From: JAEUWI01 sp942492815
GTDB lineage: Bacteria; Hydrogenedentota; Hydrogenedentia; Hydrogenedentales; JAEUWI01
NCBI GenBank assembly: GCA_942492815.1
Contig: OW818658.1
Coordinates: 558,001 to 622,000 of the forward strand
DNA length: 64,000 bases
Reading direction: 5' to 3'
In this document: piece after piece, positions 36,131 through 45,301 of the stretch
How positions within the stretch are numbered: position 1 is the stretch's first letter
How the letters are laid out: every line of letters starts with the position of its first letter
Notes under the pieces: model-generated
The model's database searches: none
What the model saw: only the letters and a program-made list of their open reading frames with translations
Told to the model about the DNA's origin: nothing
Position numbers and translations under genes: made by a program

Positions 36131-37234
36131 GTGAAGTTCTTCGTGCGCACCTTCGCGACCGCGTTGCTGTCCATCGGCCTGTCTTTCACGGTGCTGGCCG
36201 ACGTGACTGTAGAATCTCTCCGGCCCGATGGCGCACCCAACAAGGCTGCATGGATGGCCCAGGGCTCTTTCGGCGTCATGACCCATTACCTGCTTTCGCC
36301 CGAAGGGACGACGCCGGAGGAGAAAGCCGCCGACCTCAATCGCCTGGTGGACAATTTTGATCTGGACGCCTATGTCGCCCAGATCGAAGAGACGGGGGCG
36401 GACTGGGTCATCTTCACGCTGATGCAGGGCACGGGTTTTCTTTCGAGCCGGAGCGAGTATGTGGACATACTCCAGCCGGGCATCTCGCCGCGCCGCGATC
36501 TGATCCCCGAGTTGGGACGCCGTCTCCACGAGCGGGGGAAGCGCCTGATTGTCTACATGCCGAGCCCCCACACGGGTGCGGATCCCGTGGTGAAGAGCCT
36601 GATCGGCCTGGGCACCGAGGGCTATGTGGAGCGACACAATGAACTGGTCCGTGAACTCTCGCTGAAGGGGGGCAAGAATATCGACGGGTGGTGGTTCGAC
36701 AGTTGCGGGCCGCAGGAAAACGCCGCCTGGCAGCGGGAGATGGACGCGTGCCGCGCGGGCAATCCGGACGCGGTCATCGCGTTCAGCGGGGCCGAGTTCT
36801 GCGCCTCCGGTGGAAATATTCAACCTCGATGCCCGATTGAGGATTATCACGCCGGGGAAATTCATCTGCTGGAAGATGGGAAAATCCGGACCGACTTCGT
36901 CTACCCGCCCGGAGAAGACAACATCGTCATCACGGCGGAGCGGAAGCTTCGGAAGCGCGGCCAGGAAGCGAAGTTCTACATGCCCGAGGGGCAGTTTATC
37001 GACAACGTCCAGTGGCATGCCCTGCTGCCCATCGACCTGACCTTCAACCCGGCGGTGCCCAACCAGTATTGCCACTACACGGACAAAGAACTCTTCCAGT
37101 TTGTCGATAATGTGAAGGCGGTCGGCGGGGCACTCACGATCAACGTGCCCATCGAAAACGAGAACGGCCACATCCCGGACGACACCCACAGCCAGCTCGT
37201 CCGGCTGGGGAAGCACTTGAAGGGGAACAAATAG
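36131..37234 (+). CDS. Secreted alpha-L-fucosidase-like (GH29-like) protein
   Basis: 367 residues from a GTG preceded by AAGGAG at ideal spacing. A signal peptide (1-23, ending VLADV). The TIM-barrel-like body has GSFGVMTHYLLSPEG, EETGADWVIFTLMQGTGFLS, ERGKRLIVYMPSPHTG, then NIDGWWFDSCGPQENA, where D in WWFD corresponds to the nucleophile position of GH29 enzymes. No full carbohydrate-binding domain is attached. Assignment to GH29 is by motif resemblance; the acid/base residue was not identified. Likely in one transcript with the oxidoreductase gene. Confidence 0.6.
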   Translation: MKFFVRTFATALLSIGLSFTVLADVTVESLRPDGAPNKAAWMAQGSFGVMTHYLLSPEGTTPEEKAADLNRLVDNFDLDAYVAQIEETGADWVIFTLMQGTGFLSSRSEYVDILQPGISPRRDLIPELGRRLHERGKRLIVYMPSPHTGADPVVKSLIGLGTEGYVERHNELVRELSLKGGKNIDGWWFDSCGPQENAAWQREMDACRAGNPDAVIAFSGAEFCASGGNIQPRCPIEDYHAGEIHLLEDGKIRTDFVYPPGEDNIVITAERKLRKRGQEAKFYMPEGQFIDNVQWHALLPIDLTFNPAVPNQYCHYTDKELFQFVDNVKAVGGALTINVPIENENGHIPDDTHSQLVRLGKHLKGNK

Positions 37235-37263
37235 CGCCGTGGGATAAAATAAAAAGAATTTTT

Positions 37264-37380
37264 GACCACGGAAATGCACGGAATATCACGGAAAATGGTC
37301 GGCATGAGGTAGGTGTCAACAGGAATTCATTTGCACCGGCGCTCGTTTCTTCCGTGAAATTCCGTGCCTTTCCGTGGTCC
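37264..37380. repeat. CCACGGAA-type inverted repeat between convergent genes
   Basis: CACGGAA is repeated three times at 37264-37292 and TTCCGTG three times, facing it, at 37347-37380. Each arm is about 30 bases with several mismatches. The same family of CCACGGAATACACGGAA motifs recurs near 45.1 kb. It sits between a rightward and a leftward gene and could act as a two-way terminator. Confidence 0.75.
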
Positions 37381-37422
37381 GTATACTTGTTTAATTGATA
37401 GGATTCGTGGCGGCGCAACCAC

Positions 37423-38016
37423 TCAGTGCGCGTACTTGAGCAACGCGAATCCGCCTACCAGCAGTACGGTGAAGGCGACGACAAGCAGGTTGAACCAGCG
37501 GTCGATGAAGCCCTTGATCGGCTCGCCGTAGTGGTAGAGGAGGCCCGCGACGAGGTAGAAGCGCGCCGCCCGACCGATCAGCGAGGCCACGACGAACATG
37601 GGGAAGGAGACGTGGAAGACGCCCGCCGCGATCGTGATGACCTTGTAGGGGATGGGCGTGAAGGCCGCGATGAACACCACCCAGAAATTGTACTGCTCGT
37701 AGAGACTGCCTACGGAGTTGAACTTATCCTCCGTGAATCCGGGCACGTAGGTGTAGAAGAGCTGGTCGACCGCCGCCCAGGCACCCCAGCCGATGCCGTA
37801 GCCGATGACGCCGCCGATCACCGATCCGGCGGTGCAGATAGCCGCAAAACGCATGGCATGGGCCCGCTTGCCTACGCACAGCGCCACGAGCAACACATCG
37901 GGCGGAATGGGGAAGAAGCTGGATTCGGCCACGGCCAGCAGAAACAGGGCCAACCCGCCGTAGGGGGTCTCGGCCCAGCTCAGCACCCAGTCATAGAGAT
38001 TTCGTACCCACTTCAT
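37423..38016 (-). CDS. YqaA/DedA-family membrane protein (VTT domain)
   Basis: 197 residues with four to five hydrophobic segments. YGGLALFLLAVAESSFFPIP then PDVLLVALCVGKR is the N-terminal re-entrant motif of SNARE-associated/VTT proteins, and FIAAFTPIPYKVITIAAGVF with the Gly-Arg-x-x-Arg (IGRAARFY) is the second conserved part. The length fits the YqaA subgroup. Relatives move undecaprenyl-phosphate or phospholipids across the inner membrane; which applies here is unknown. It follows surE by 44 bases on the same strand. Confidence 0.88.
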   Translation of the reverse strand: MKWVRNLYDWVLSWAETPYGGLALFLLAVAESSFFPIPPDVLLVALCVGKRAHAMRFAAICTAGSVIGGVIGYGIGWGAWAAVDQLFYTYVPGFTEDKFNSVGSLYEQYNFWVVFIAAFTPIPYKVITIAAGVFHVSFPMFVVASLIGRAARFYLVAGLLYHYGEPIKGFIDRWFNLLVVAFTVLLVGGFALLKYAH

Positions 38017-38060
38017 GGATTATTAGCCTTCATGGTATCTCGCGTTCCGACCCGCGATAC

Positions 38061-38816
38061 TTACAGGGTAATAGGAGGTTCGTAGAAGCGGTGCATGACC
38101 GCATGGTAGGTCATGTCCCGGTGCAGAGGGGTCACGCTGACCTTGCCCTGCTGGATAGCTTCAAAGTCCGTGCCCGATTCCATGATGTGGGAGGGCTCGT
38201 CCCCGCCGATCCAGTAATAGATGCCGCCCCGGGGATCTTCCCGGCGCACAATCTCGTCATGATAGTCCCGACGCCCCATCCGGGTGATGGCGATGCCCTG
38301 CAATTCCTCGAAGGGACGGTCCGGCACATTGACGTTCAGGGTCGTGTCTTCCGGCAGTCCCTGGGCCAGAACATAGCGGGCGACTCGGGCCCCCACCTGG
38401 GCCGCCGTGGCCATGTGGTCGGGACGGTAGCTCACATCGGACACGGCAATCGAGGGAATCCCGAGGAGCATGCCCTCAAAGGCCCCGGCCACCGTTCCGG
38501 AATAGGTCACATCGTCCCCAAGATTCGCACCGGGGTTGACGCCAGAAACCACGAGGGCCGGGCGCTCGCCCAGCAAGGAGCGCACCGCCAGCATTACGCA
38601 GTCGGTTGGGGTGCCATCCACCATGTGCCATCCAGGTTCCAAAGCATTGACACGCAATGGTTTGTGAAGGGATACACTGTGGCCCACGGCGCTCTGCTGA
38701 TTCTCCGGGGCATACACTTCGACCCGGCCCAGGGGTTGGAGGGCCTCCGCCAGCAGCCGGAGTCCCGGTGCGCGGACGCCATCGTCGTTGGTAACTAGAA
38801 TCAGTGGACGGTTCAT
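38061..38816 (-). CDS. surE: 5'/3'-nucleotidase SurE
   Basis: 251 residues from the ATG at 38816, the usual length. N-terminal LILVTNDDGVRAPGLRLLAE with the metal-binding Asp pair, then the Ser/Asn site APENQQSAVGHSVSL, then DGTPTDCVMLA and VVSGVNPGANLGDDVTYSGT, all diagnostic of SurE. It removes phosphate from nucleoside 5'/3'-monophosphates and is linked to stationary-phase survival. The frame is open 34 codons upstream with unlikely composition. No ribosome site is clear. Confidence 0.93.
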   Translation of the reverse strand: MNRPLILVTNDDGVRAPGLRLLAEALQPLGRVEVYAPENQQSAVGHSVSLHKPLRVNALEPGWHMVDGTPTDCVMLAVRSLLGERPALVVSGVNPGANLGDDVTYSGTVAGAFEGMLLGIPSIAVSDVSYRPDHMATAAQVGARVARYVLAQGLPEDTTLNVNVPDRPFEELQGIAITRMGRRDYHDEIVRREDPRGGIYYWIGGDEPSHIMESGTDFEAIQQGKVSVTPLHRDMTYHAVMHRFYEPPITL

Positions 38817-39230
38817 AGGGGCTTGTGGGATGCCTTGGGGGAAAAGGGGACAGATATGCCAGCCAATTTTATACCACAGCCATGGTTCCCATTCAAAGCC
38901 GCTTTGCCGCGCGAGCAACCGAATACAGGCTCCGGGGGACGGTAAGTTACATCAAAGTCAGCGATTGGAGAATCCAATGAATTGTCCCACCATTTTCGGG
39001 AAATCCGGTATAATGGTTCAAAAGTGAACTCAAACGGAACGTTGTAAAGCCATAGGCCATTTTCCCGGACCAGGGCGCGGTTGAACTGCCTAAGGGCGGT
39101 CGAGCGCAGGCCCCGAGGGTGATCGCCATCCCTTGAGGCCGTTGAATCGGGGTGAGTGTGGCCTGCTGGGATTCGCATCCGCAAAAACGGGGCGAATACT
39201 GGCGAGATCGGCAACAGGAAGGCAAGCTGG

Positions 39231-39602
39231 ATGGGGAAACCCTCAATATTAATCGTGGATGATGAGGCCAATATTCGCAGCGCGCTCCTGCGCTGGTTTC
39301 AGATCTGCGGTTTTGACGTATTTTCAGCTTCCGATGGCGTTGAAGCGGTTGCCCTCTGTCAATCCAATCGATTCGATGTAATCACCATGGATCTTGAGAT
39401 GCCTCGGATGGGTGGAATCCAGGCCCTGACCGAAATCCGCAAGAAGCACCCCGACGTGCCGGTGCTGATCGTAACGGGATTCTCTCGGGATACCCAGCAG
39501 GCCCTCAAAGCGGGAGCCTCGAAGGTGCTGACCAAGCCCTTGCGCCTCCGGGACTTGGAAGAGGAAGTGCGTAGCGTGCTGGGCACCGCGCGCGAAAACT
39601 GA
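39231..39602 (+). CDS. Single-domain response regulator (CheY-like)
   Basis: 123 residues from the ATG at 39231, which has GGAAGG ahead. One receiver domain: Asp10/Asp11 (LIVDDEAN), acceptor Asp54 in VITMDLEMPRMGG, Thr in LIVTGFS and Lys in VLTKPLRL. No output domain and no neighbouring kinase gene, so it is an orphan regulator whose partner lies elsewhere. It is divergent from surE. Confidence 0.9.
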   Translation: MGKPSILIVDDEANIRSALLRWFQICGFDVFSASDGVEAVALCQSNRFDVITMDLEMPRMGGIQALTEIRKKHPDVPVLIVTGFSRDTQQALKAGASKVLTKPLRLRDLEEEVRSVLGTAREN

Positions 39603-40141
39603 CGCTTTCTGCGGCCCGTTAAGGGGAGCGTCAGACAGACTGCGGGGCAATCATCCCACCGGGGGCCAACCCGAAATCCTGTCCGCCTAGAAAGCTCTGG
39701 ACAAATACTGGAGTAACTGCTAAAATCGGTTATACTACCGGAGTAGTGCAGGCTTTTATCACTATTGACGACCATTTTCGACGCGCCACGGAACTGCAAT
39801 ATCGTGCGGCAAGTCCCGAAGGATAACGTCGATGAGGTCTTGCTCCGGCAGCGTGCGAAGAACACTTAAGTGATTGTGGGCCCGATTGTTGGGGCGAATC
39901 CCCAGCCGGGGGTCCATGGTCCAACTGGTTACTCGTTAGGTTTTTGCCACGGTAGTGGCAGCCAGGGTGAGAATCGTGATTTGCACTGAGACCGGGATCG
40001 GAGCGCCATAATGCCGGGCACGCTGTAGTGCCTCGCAGCTATGATCGGAACCAGCCGCTGCAAATCGGAACAGGCGTTGGTTTCATTGCGCCTTGGGAAA
40101 ACGCATGCACATGAATCAATTCAGGAACGCTAGGGGCAGCG
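39603..40141. other. Intergenic region upstream of the H1-tailed phosphatase gene
   Basis: About 540 bases with no supported gene. TATACT at 39731-39736 could be a -10 box. Around it, ATACTGGAGTAACTGC (39705-39720) and ATACTaccGGAGTAgTGC (39732-39749) form an imperfect direct repeat that might bind a regulator. AGGGGCAGC near 40132 is the ribosome site of the next gene. Confidence 0.4.
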
Positions 40142-41671
40142 ATGGCAACAAGTAAGAGCAAAGCAAAGGCTTCCAAAGCCGTCGCGAGCAAGAAGAGTGC
40201 GCCCAGGCCTGCGGCACGGAGCGTGGCGAAGGCCACGGCAAAGCCCAAGCCGACACCCGCCAAGGCCGCGAAGCCAGCCCCGGTTGCCAAGGCCCCGTCC
40301 AAGTCTGTTGCTTCAAAATCGGCAGCGGCGGGAAAATCACCCTCGAAGAACCCCGCACCCAAAGCCCCGGTTCAGAGCGTGGCTTCGAAGTCCGCTTCGT
40401 CAAAGACCGTGGCTCCGAAAACGGCTCCGGCGAAGGCAGTAGTTTCCAAGGCGGCCCCAGCCAAGTCCGCTCCGGCGAAACAAGTCGCGCCGAAAACCGT
40501 TCCGGCGAAACCTGTGGCTTCGAAGCCCACCACCGTTAAGTCTGCTGCGGCCAAGGCGACTGCCCCCAAGGCGGCTCCGCCGAAACCCGTGGCCGTGAAA
40601 GTGGCACCACCGAAGCCGGTCGCCCCGGCGAAACCCGACGCTCCTAAGCCCGTTATCGCCAAGGTCCCCGTGCCCGAAGCCCGAGTATCTCGCGGCAGCG
40701 GAAAACTTCTCCCGAGAACGTTCCTTTTCGGGCTGTCCGAGGCGATCAAGAGCGCCGTGGCACCCATGGTGCAACAGGTGAAGGGCCGCGAAGTGGTGGA
40801 CTCCGCCGTAAGCGGCGACGCGACCTTCGAGATCGACAAGGTGGCGGAAAAAGCGCTGCTGAACTATCTCAAGGCCGAGCGGGCTCCGGTGGCCTACTAC
40901 TCCGAAGATTCCGGTTACTCGACCTTCTCGAATGACCCGCCCCAGCACCTGCTCATTGTGGACCCCATCGATGGTACCCGCGCCGCCAAGAACGGTTTCG
41001 AGGCCTGTGTGGTCGCCATTGCCGCCACCAGTGTCATCGAGCGGCCCACCATGGCCGATGTCGAGAGCGCCTGCGTGATGGAAATCATGGGGGAACGGAC
41101 CTTCTACGCCGAGCGCGGCAAAGGTGCCCGGATTTATACGCCGGACGGCAAAACCAAGAAGCCCAAGCTGTCGGAAAACACCAATCTGGAAACGATCGCC
41201 TGGTCCATGACCGTGCCGGCACGGCCTGCGGCGCTGATTTTCCCGACCGCGGCCCCGCTCATTGATCTCACGAGCCTGAAGGGCGGTTTTTTCGCCTGCA
41301 ACGCGACCTCCTTCAGCCTGACCCGGCTGCTCACCAACCAACTGGACGCCTGCGTAGACTTTGCCAGTCGCTACATGAAGGAAGTCCCGGAACTCGTCCA
41401 GGATCAATTCATCAATGCCGGCCGAGGCACGATTCTGGGTATTGCCCCCTACGACATGGCGGCGTCACTCCTGATCGCCCAGGAGGCCGGTTGTATTGTC
41501 ACCGACGCCTTCGGGGGAAATTTTGACGACGTGCTGTTGCTCGACAGTTCGGAGCACAACCACCAGACGCTTATCGCGGCCTCCAACGCGGCGCTTCACG
41601 AGAAGCTGCTGAGCATTCTCGACACCCGCATCAAGCAGTATGTCGCGGCCATGCGCCGCGCAAAAGCTTGA
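40142..41671 (+). CDS. Inositol-monophosphatase-family protein with an N-terminal histone-H1-like tail
   Basis: 509 residues in two parts. Residues 1-186 are low complexity, almost only Ala, Lys, Pro, Ser and Val in irregular APAK/ASKS/PPKP repeats, like the tails of histone H1, AlgP or Hc1 proteins that bind DNA or RNA. Residues 190-500 are an IMPase-fold domain: GDATFEIDKVAEKALLNYL, metal-site SEDSG (254-258), DPIDGT (274-279), and PYDMAASLLIAQEAGCIVTD in the C-terminal half where relatives have W-D-x-A. Catalytic residues look intact apart from Tyr for Trp before Asp. Substrate unknown; relatives act on inositol phosphates, PAP or fructose bisphosphate. No membrane segment. It stands alone. 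Confidence 0.82.
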   Translation: MATSKSKAKASKAVASKKSAPRPAARSVAKATAKPKPTPAKAAKPAPVAKAPSKSVASKSAAAGKSPSKNPAPKAPVQSVASKSASSKTVAPKTAPAKAVVSKAAPAKSAPAKQVAPKTVPAKPVASKPTTVKSAAAKATAPKAAPPKPVAVKVAPPKPVAPAKPDAPKPVIAKVPVPEARVSRGSGKLLPRTFLFGLSEAIKSAVAPMVQQVKGREVVDSAVSGDATFEIDKVAEKALLNYLKAERAPVAYYSEDSGYSTFSNDPPQHLLIVDPIDGTRAAKNGFEACVVAIAATSVIERPTMADVESACVMEIMGERTFYAERGKGARIYTPDGKTKKPKLSENTNLETIAWSMTVPARPAALIFPTAAPLIDLTSLKGGFFACNATSFSLTRLLTNQLDACVDFASRYMKEVPELVQDQFINAGRGTILGIAPYDMAASLLIAQEAGCIVTDAFGGNFDDVLLLDSSEHNHQTLIAASNAALHEKLLSILDTRIKQYVAAMRRAKA

Positions 41672-41716
41672 GGGAAAGGCCCGCCGACCGGGGACCGACT
41701 CGTCTACCGAACGGAT

Positions 41717-41831
41717 GGGTCTAGTCAAGCAGGTTGAGCAAGCGCGACACCCCAATGTTTAAACCCCGCATGGAGCACCGGCACCCCGCCGGTGCTCCAT
41801 TGTTGTTTGAACTTGGCAAGTGACTAGACCC
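41717..41831. repeat. 115-bp segment bounded by 11-bp perfect inverted repeats
   Basis: GGGTCTAGTCA (41717-41727) and TGACTAGACCC (41821-41831) are exact reverse complements, and a hairpin terminator lies inside. It might be a small non-autonomous element or only a nested stem-loop. No target duplication is seen. Confidence 0.4.
41770..41809 (+). terminator. Terminator of the phosphatase gene
   Basis: Perfect 13-bp stem, arms 41770-41782 and 41788-41800, five-base loop, then TGTTGTTTG. It follows the stop at 41671 by about 100 bases and precedes the ABC operon. Confidence 0.7.
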
Positions 41832-41883
41832 GCGTTGTATCATTTGCAGTGGTCGCATACCACGGCAATGAGACACCCCATTC

Positions 41884-42621
41884 ATGCAGTCGGCAGGATC
41901 CATAACTGAAGCTCCGGGCACGGTCCTCTTCACGCTGGAAGACGTGTGCAAGGAATACCACATGGGCGAAGTGGTCGTGCCCGCACTGCGCGGGGCCACC
42001 CTCACCATCGACCGGGGTGAATTCCTCGTCATCCTGGGGCCGAGCGGCTCGGGTAAGAGTACCCTCCTCAACATCATCGGTGGCCTCGACGGCCCCACGC
42101 GGGGCTCGATCCTGTTTCGCGGCGACGATCTGGCCCAATTCGACGAGAACCAGCGCACGCAGTACCGCCGGCGCTACATCGGCTTTGTGTTTCAGTTCTA
42201 CAACCTCATGCCCAACCTGACGGCGGAGGAAAACGTGGAACTGGCCACCGAGATCTCCCTGGACCCCATGCCCGCGCGGGAGGCCCTGGACCTTGTACAG
42301 CTTGGTCCGCGTCGCACCCACTTCCCCTCCCAACTTTCCGGGGGCGAACAGCAGCGCGTGGCCATTGCCCGGGCCGTGGCAAAGCGCCCCGAGATTCTCC
42401 TGTGCGACGAGCCTACGGGCGCCCTGGACATTGCCACCGGCAAGGTCGTGCTGGATGCCCTGAGCGAGATTAACCAGCGCATCCAGACGACGCTCATCAT
42501 CATCACGCACAACGCGGCCATCGCGGAGCTGGCGGACCGCGTGATCCAGATGCGGGATGGCCACGTGCAGTCCATCGAGCGCAACGCGGTCCGGAAAACG
42601 GTGGATGACCTCGTGTGGTAA
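41884..42621 (+). CDS. ABC transporter ATPase, LolD/MacB-like
   Basis: 245 residues. Walker A GPSGSGKST, Q-loop near FVFQFYNLMPNLTAEENV, signature LSGGEQQRVAIARA, Walker B ILLCDEPTGALD and switch His in IIITHN. The sequence type is that of ATPases paired with FtsX-like permeases (LolCDE, MacAB). It energises export or extraction from the inner membrane. Its stop overlaps the permease start by seven bases. Confidence 0.93.
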   Translation: MQSAGSITEAPGTVLFTLEDVCKEYHMGEVVVPALRGATLTIDRGEFLVILGPSGSGKSTLLNIIGGLDGPTRGSILFRGDDLAQFDENQRTQYRRRYIGFVFQFYNLMPNLTAEENVELATEISLDPMPAREALDLVQLGPRRTHFPSQLSGGEQQRVAIARAVAKRPEILLCDEPTGALDIATGKVVLDALSEINQRIQTTLIIITHNAAIAELADRVIQMRDGHVQSIERNAVRKTVDDLVW

Positions 42622-44993
42622 TCAGCGCCTTTCATAAGAAGCTCGTTCGGAGCATGCTGCTCGCGTGGCCCCAGTCCCTCGGCGTGGTGGCCGTGGTCAT
42701 GTGCGGCATTGCGGCCTATATCTGCGTCTACTCCGCCTACCTCAATCTGAGCCTGACCCGCGACACCTACTACGCCCAGAATCGCTTCGCTGATTTTGAG
42801 ATTCACGTGGACCGCGCGCCCGAAACGGCCGTCTTCAAGCTGGAGGCCATTCCCGGCGTGCGCCAGGTGCGCAAGCGCATCGTAGAAGAGGTCAACGTCG
42901 ATATTCCGGGCGTTGACGAGCCGCGCATTGGACGGCTCATCTCCATGCCCATGCCTCGGGTGCCGGTGATCAATGACATGGTGCTTCTTGCTGGGCGCTA
43001 CTTCGACCCGGGCAGCCAGAGCGAAACGGTGCTGAGCGAGCACTTTGCCCGGGCGAATGGATTGGAGATCGGGGACCGCGTTCACATATCCGTAGACAAC
43101 AAAAAATACTCGCTGCGCATCGTGGGCATTGGCGCATCGCCGGAGTACGTCTACATGATTCGCAACGTGCAGTCCCTCGTTCCCAGCCCGGAAGGCTTCG
43201 GAATCCTGTGGGTGCCGGAGGATTTTGCGGAGACGGCCCTCGATCTGAAGTCCGCCTGCAACAACATCGTGGGACTCGTGGACGATCCTCATGACCTCGA
43301 TGTGATCCTCGACGAGGCGGACAAGATCCTCGACCCCTACGGCGTGTTCGCCAAGACGAAGCGGGAAAACCAGATTTCGAATCGCTTCATCTCCGACGAG
43401 ATTAAGGGGCTCGGGGTCTCGGCAAAGATTATTCCCACGTTGTTTCTGGGTATCGCGGCGCTAATCATCCTGATCCTCCTCAATCGAATGGTGCGCACCG
43501 AGCGCACCCAGATCGGGCTGATGAAAGCCTTCGGCTACTCGAACTGGGCCGTGGGCGTCCACTACATCGAGTATGGCATCGTCCTCGCGCTCGTGGGATG
43601 TGTGGGCGGCTTCCTCCTCGGCCAGTGGATGGCGGGGGGGATGATCCGGATCTACGTCCAGTTCTACCAGTTCCCCATTCTCGAATCCCGCGTGTACTGG
43701 GATGTGCTCGCCCGATCGATGGGCATCACGCTCGTCTTCGCGACGCTGGGCGCGCTCACGGCGGCCATTCAGGCGGCCCGGATCCGGCCCGCGGAGTCCA
43801 TGCGCGCCGAGGCGCCGCGCACGGTGAATAAGGTCTGGATCGAGCTGTTTCCGCCACTTTGGCGCAGGGTCAGCTTCACATGGAAGATGATCTTCCGCAA
43901 CATCTCTCGCAATCGATTCCGCGCGGGCGTCAACCTCTTTGGCGTGGCCATTTCACTCAGCCTCCTTCTCATGGGCTTCTTCATGACCGACTCCACCGAG
44001 TTCGGGATGAACTTCCAGTTTCGGGATGTACAGCGGGACGACGTGAAGGTGAGCTTTCAGAAGGAACAGGGGAAGGAAGCCCTGCTGGAGGCCAGCCGCT
44101 TTCCCCACGTCCGCCGGGCGGAAGCCTTCCTGGAATATCCTTTTGAAATCCGATCCGAATGGCGGAAGAAGGACATCATCGTTACCGGCGTGGCGGCTGA
44201 CTCGGAAATGTTCAAAGTCATGAATTTCAAACGGGAGTCCTTTGCTCTGGGAGGGAACACGGTTGTGCTGGCCGATGGCCTGGCCCAGGAGCTGGGTGTA
44301 GGCCCCGGCGACACCATCGAGCTGGAACCCCTGCTGGGGCGAATCGATCGCACCTTCACAATCACTGTGCGCGCCGTGGCCCAGCAATTTGTGGGGACGG
44401 GTGCCTATATGAATCTCCTCGATCTCAGCCGCATGCTGGACGAGCCCTTTGCCCTCAACAGCGCCCTGCTGCGCATCGAGGACGGGGGGCGACCCGCGCT
44501 GAACAAGCGGCTCAAGGAAATTGGCGGCATCGCGGCGGTAAGCTTCAATCAGGACGCCTACGACTCCATCAAAAAGACCCTCGGCCAGAGCATGGCGATT
44601 ACCAATACCATTCTCCTTTCCTTTGCCGCCGTGATCGCCTTTTCTATCATTTACAATATCACCGCAGTGTCGCTGTCCGAGCGGCAGCGGGAACTGGCCT
44701 CGCTTCGGGTGCTGGGCTTTTCCTCCAGTGAGGCGGGCCGGATCATGTACCATGAGAACATCCTCATGGGCGTGCTTGGCATCATCGCGGGCGTTCCTCT
44801 GGGCATCGGCATCTGCGCGCTCCTCGTGAAGGCATACAGCAACGACATGTTTCGTCTGCCCTTTCACATTGACCGGAGTACTTACGCGACGGCGATCCTG
44901 CTGACGATGTCGTTCGTGCTGCTGGCGAATCTGGCGGTGCGGAGGAAGATCGAGCAACTGGATCTGGTGGAGGTGTTAAAGGAGCGGGAGTAG
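42615..44993 (+). CDS. FtsX/MacB-type ABC permease, two-domain
   Basis: 792 residues from a GTG overlapping the ATPase gene. TM1 at about 15-37 is followed by a large periplasmic domain, then three TM segments (about 275-380: IIPTLFLGIAALIILILLNR, YIEYGIVLALVGCVGGFLLG). A second TM near 440 opens a second periplasmic domain, and three TM segments close the protein (IVFSFAAV... region to ATAILLTMSFVLLANLAVRR). Two FtsX domains in one chain is the arrangement of large MacB/DevC-like exporters. The substrate is unknown. A membrane-fusion gene follows, completing a tripartite system. Confidence 0.9.
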   Translation: MVISAFHKKLVRSMLLAWPQSLGVVAVVMCGIAAYICVYSAYLNLSLTRDTYYAQNRFADFEIHVDRAPETAVFKLEAIPGVRQVRKRIVEEVNVDIPGVDEPRIGRLISMPMPRVPVINDMVLLAGRYFDPGSQSETVLSEHFARANGLEIGDRVHISVDNKKYSLRIVGIGASPEYVYMIRNVQSLVPSPEGFGILWVPEDFAETALDLKSACNNIVGLVDDPHDLDVILDEADKILDPYGVFAKTKRENQISNRFISDEIKGLGVSAKIIPTLFLGIAALIILILLNRMVRTERTQIGLMKAFGYSNWAVGVHYIEYGIVLALVGCVGGFLLGQWMAGGMIRIYVQFYQFPILESRVYWDVLARSMGITLVFATLGALTAAIQAARIRPAESMRAEAPRTVNKVWIELFPPLWRRVSFTWKMIFRNISRNRFRAGVNLFGVAISLSLLLMGFFMTDSTEFGMNFQFRDVQRDDVKVSFQKEQGKEALLEASRFPHVRRAEAFLEYPFEIRSEWRKKDIIVTGVAADSEMFKVMNFKRESFALGGNTVVLADGLAQELGVGPGDTIELEPLLGRIDRTFTITVRAVAQQFVGTGAYMNLLDLSRMLDEPFALNSALLRIEDGGRPALNKRLKEIGGIAAVSFNQDAYDSIKKTLGQSMAITNTILLSFAAVIAFSIIYNITAVSLSERQRELASLRVLGFSSSEAGRIMYHENILMGVLGIIAGVPLGIGICALLVKAYSNDMFRLPFHIDRSTYATAILLTMSFVLLANLAVRRKIEQLDLVEVLKERE

Positions 44994-45301
44994 GTGCGGA
45001 CCGAAGTGATGAATCACGAATGTACACGAATGGGACGAAGAAAGTATTTGTGAGATTCCGTGTATTCCCGGGGCAAGGAAAAAATATTGACCACGGAATA
45101 CACGGAAGAACACGGAAAGGAAAAGTCGGGTTCCGCTGTGACGAGTGCAGCCTGGCGCTGGAACATGGCTATCACCTGGCCGGTTCTTATTCGTGCAAAT
45201 TCGTGCGAATTCGTGTTCATTCGTGGTTAAGAGGTTTTGTTGAACAACGGGGCGGAGACCGAAATCCGCATACGTGATTCCTATGGAAGCAGAATAGAAC
45301 A
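44994..45301. repeat. Intergenic repeats of the CACGAAT and CACGGAA types
   Basis: A gap inside the ABC operon filled with short repeats: CACGAATGTACACGAATG at 45016-45032, GACCACGGAATACACGGAAG at 45090-45109 with a further CACGGAAA, and ATTCGTG repeated four times at 45187-45226, facing the first. The CACGGAA family also occurs at 37.3 kb. It could weaken transcription into the membrane-fusion gene. No gene is present. Confidence 0.75.
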
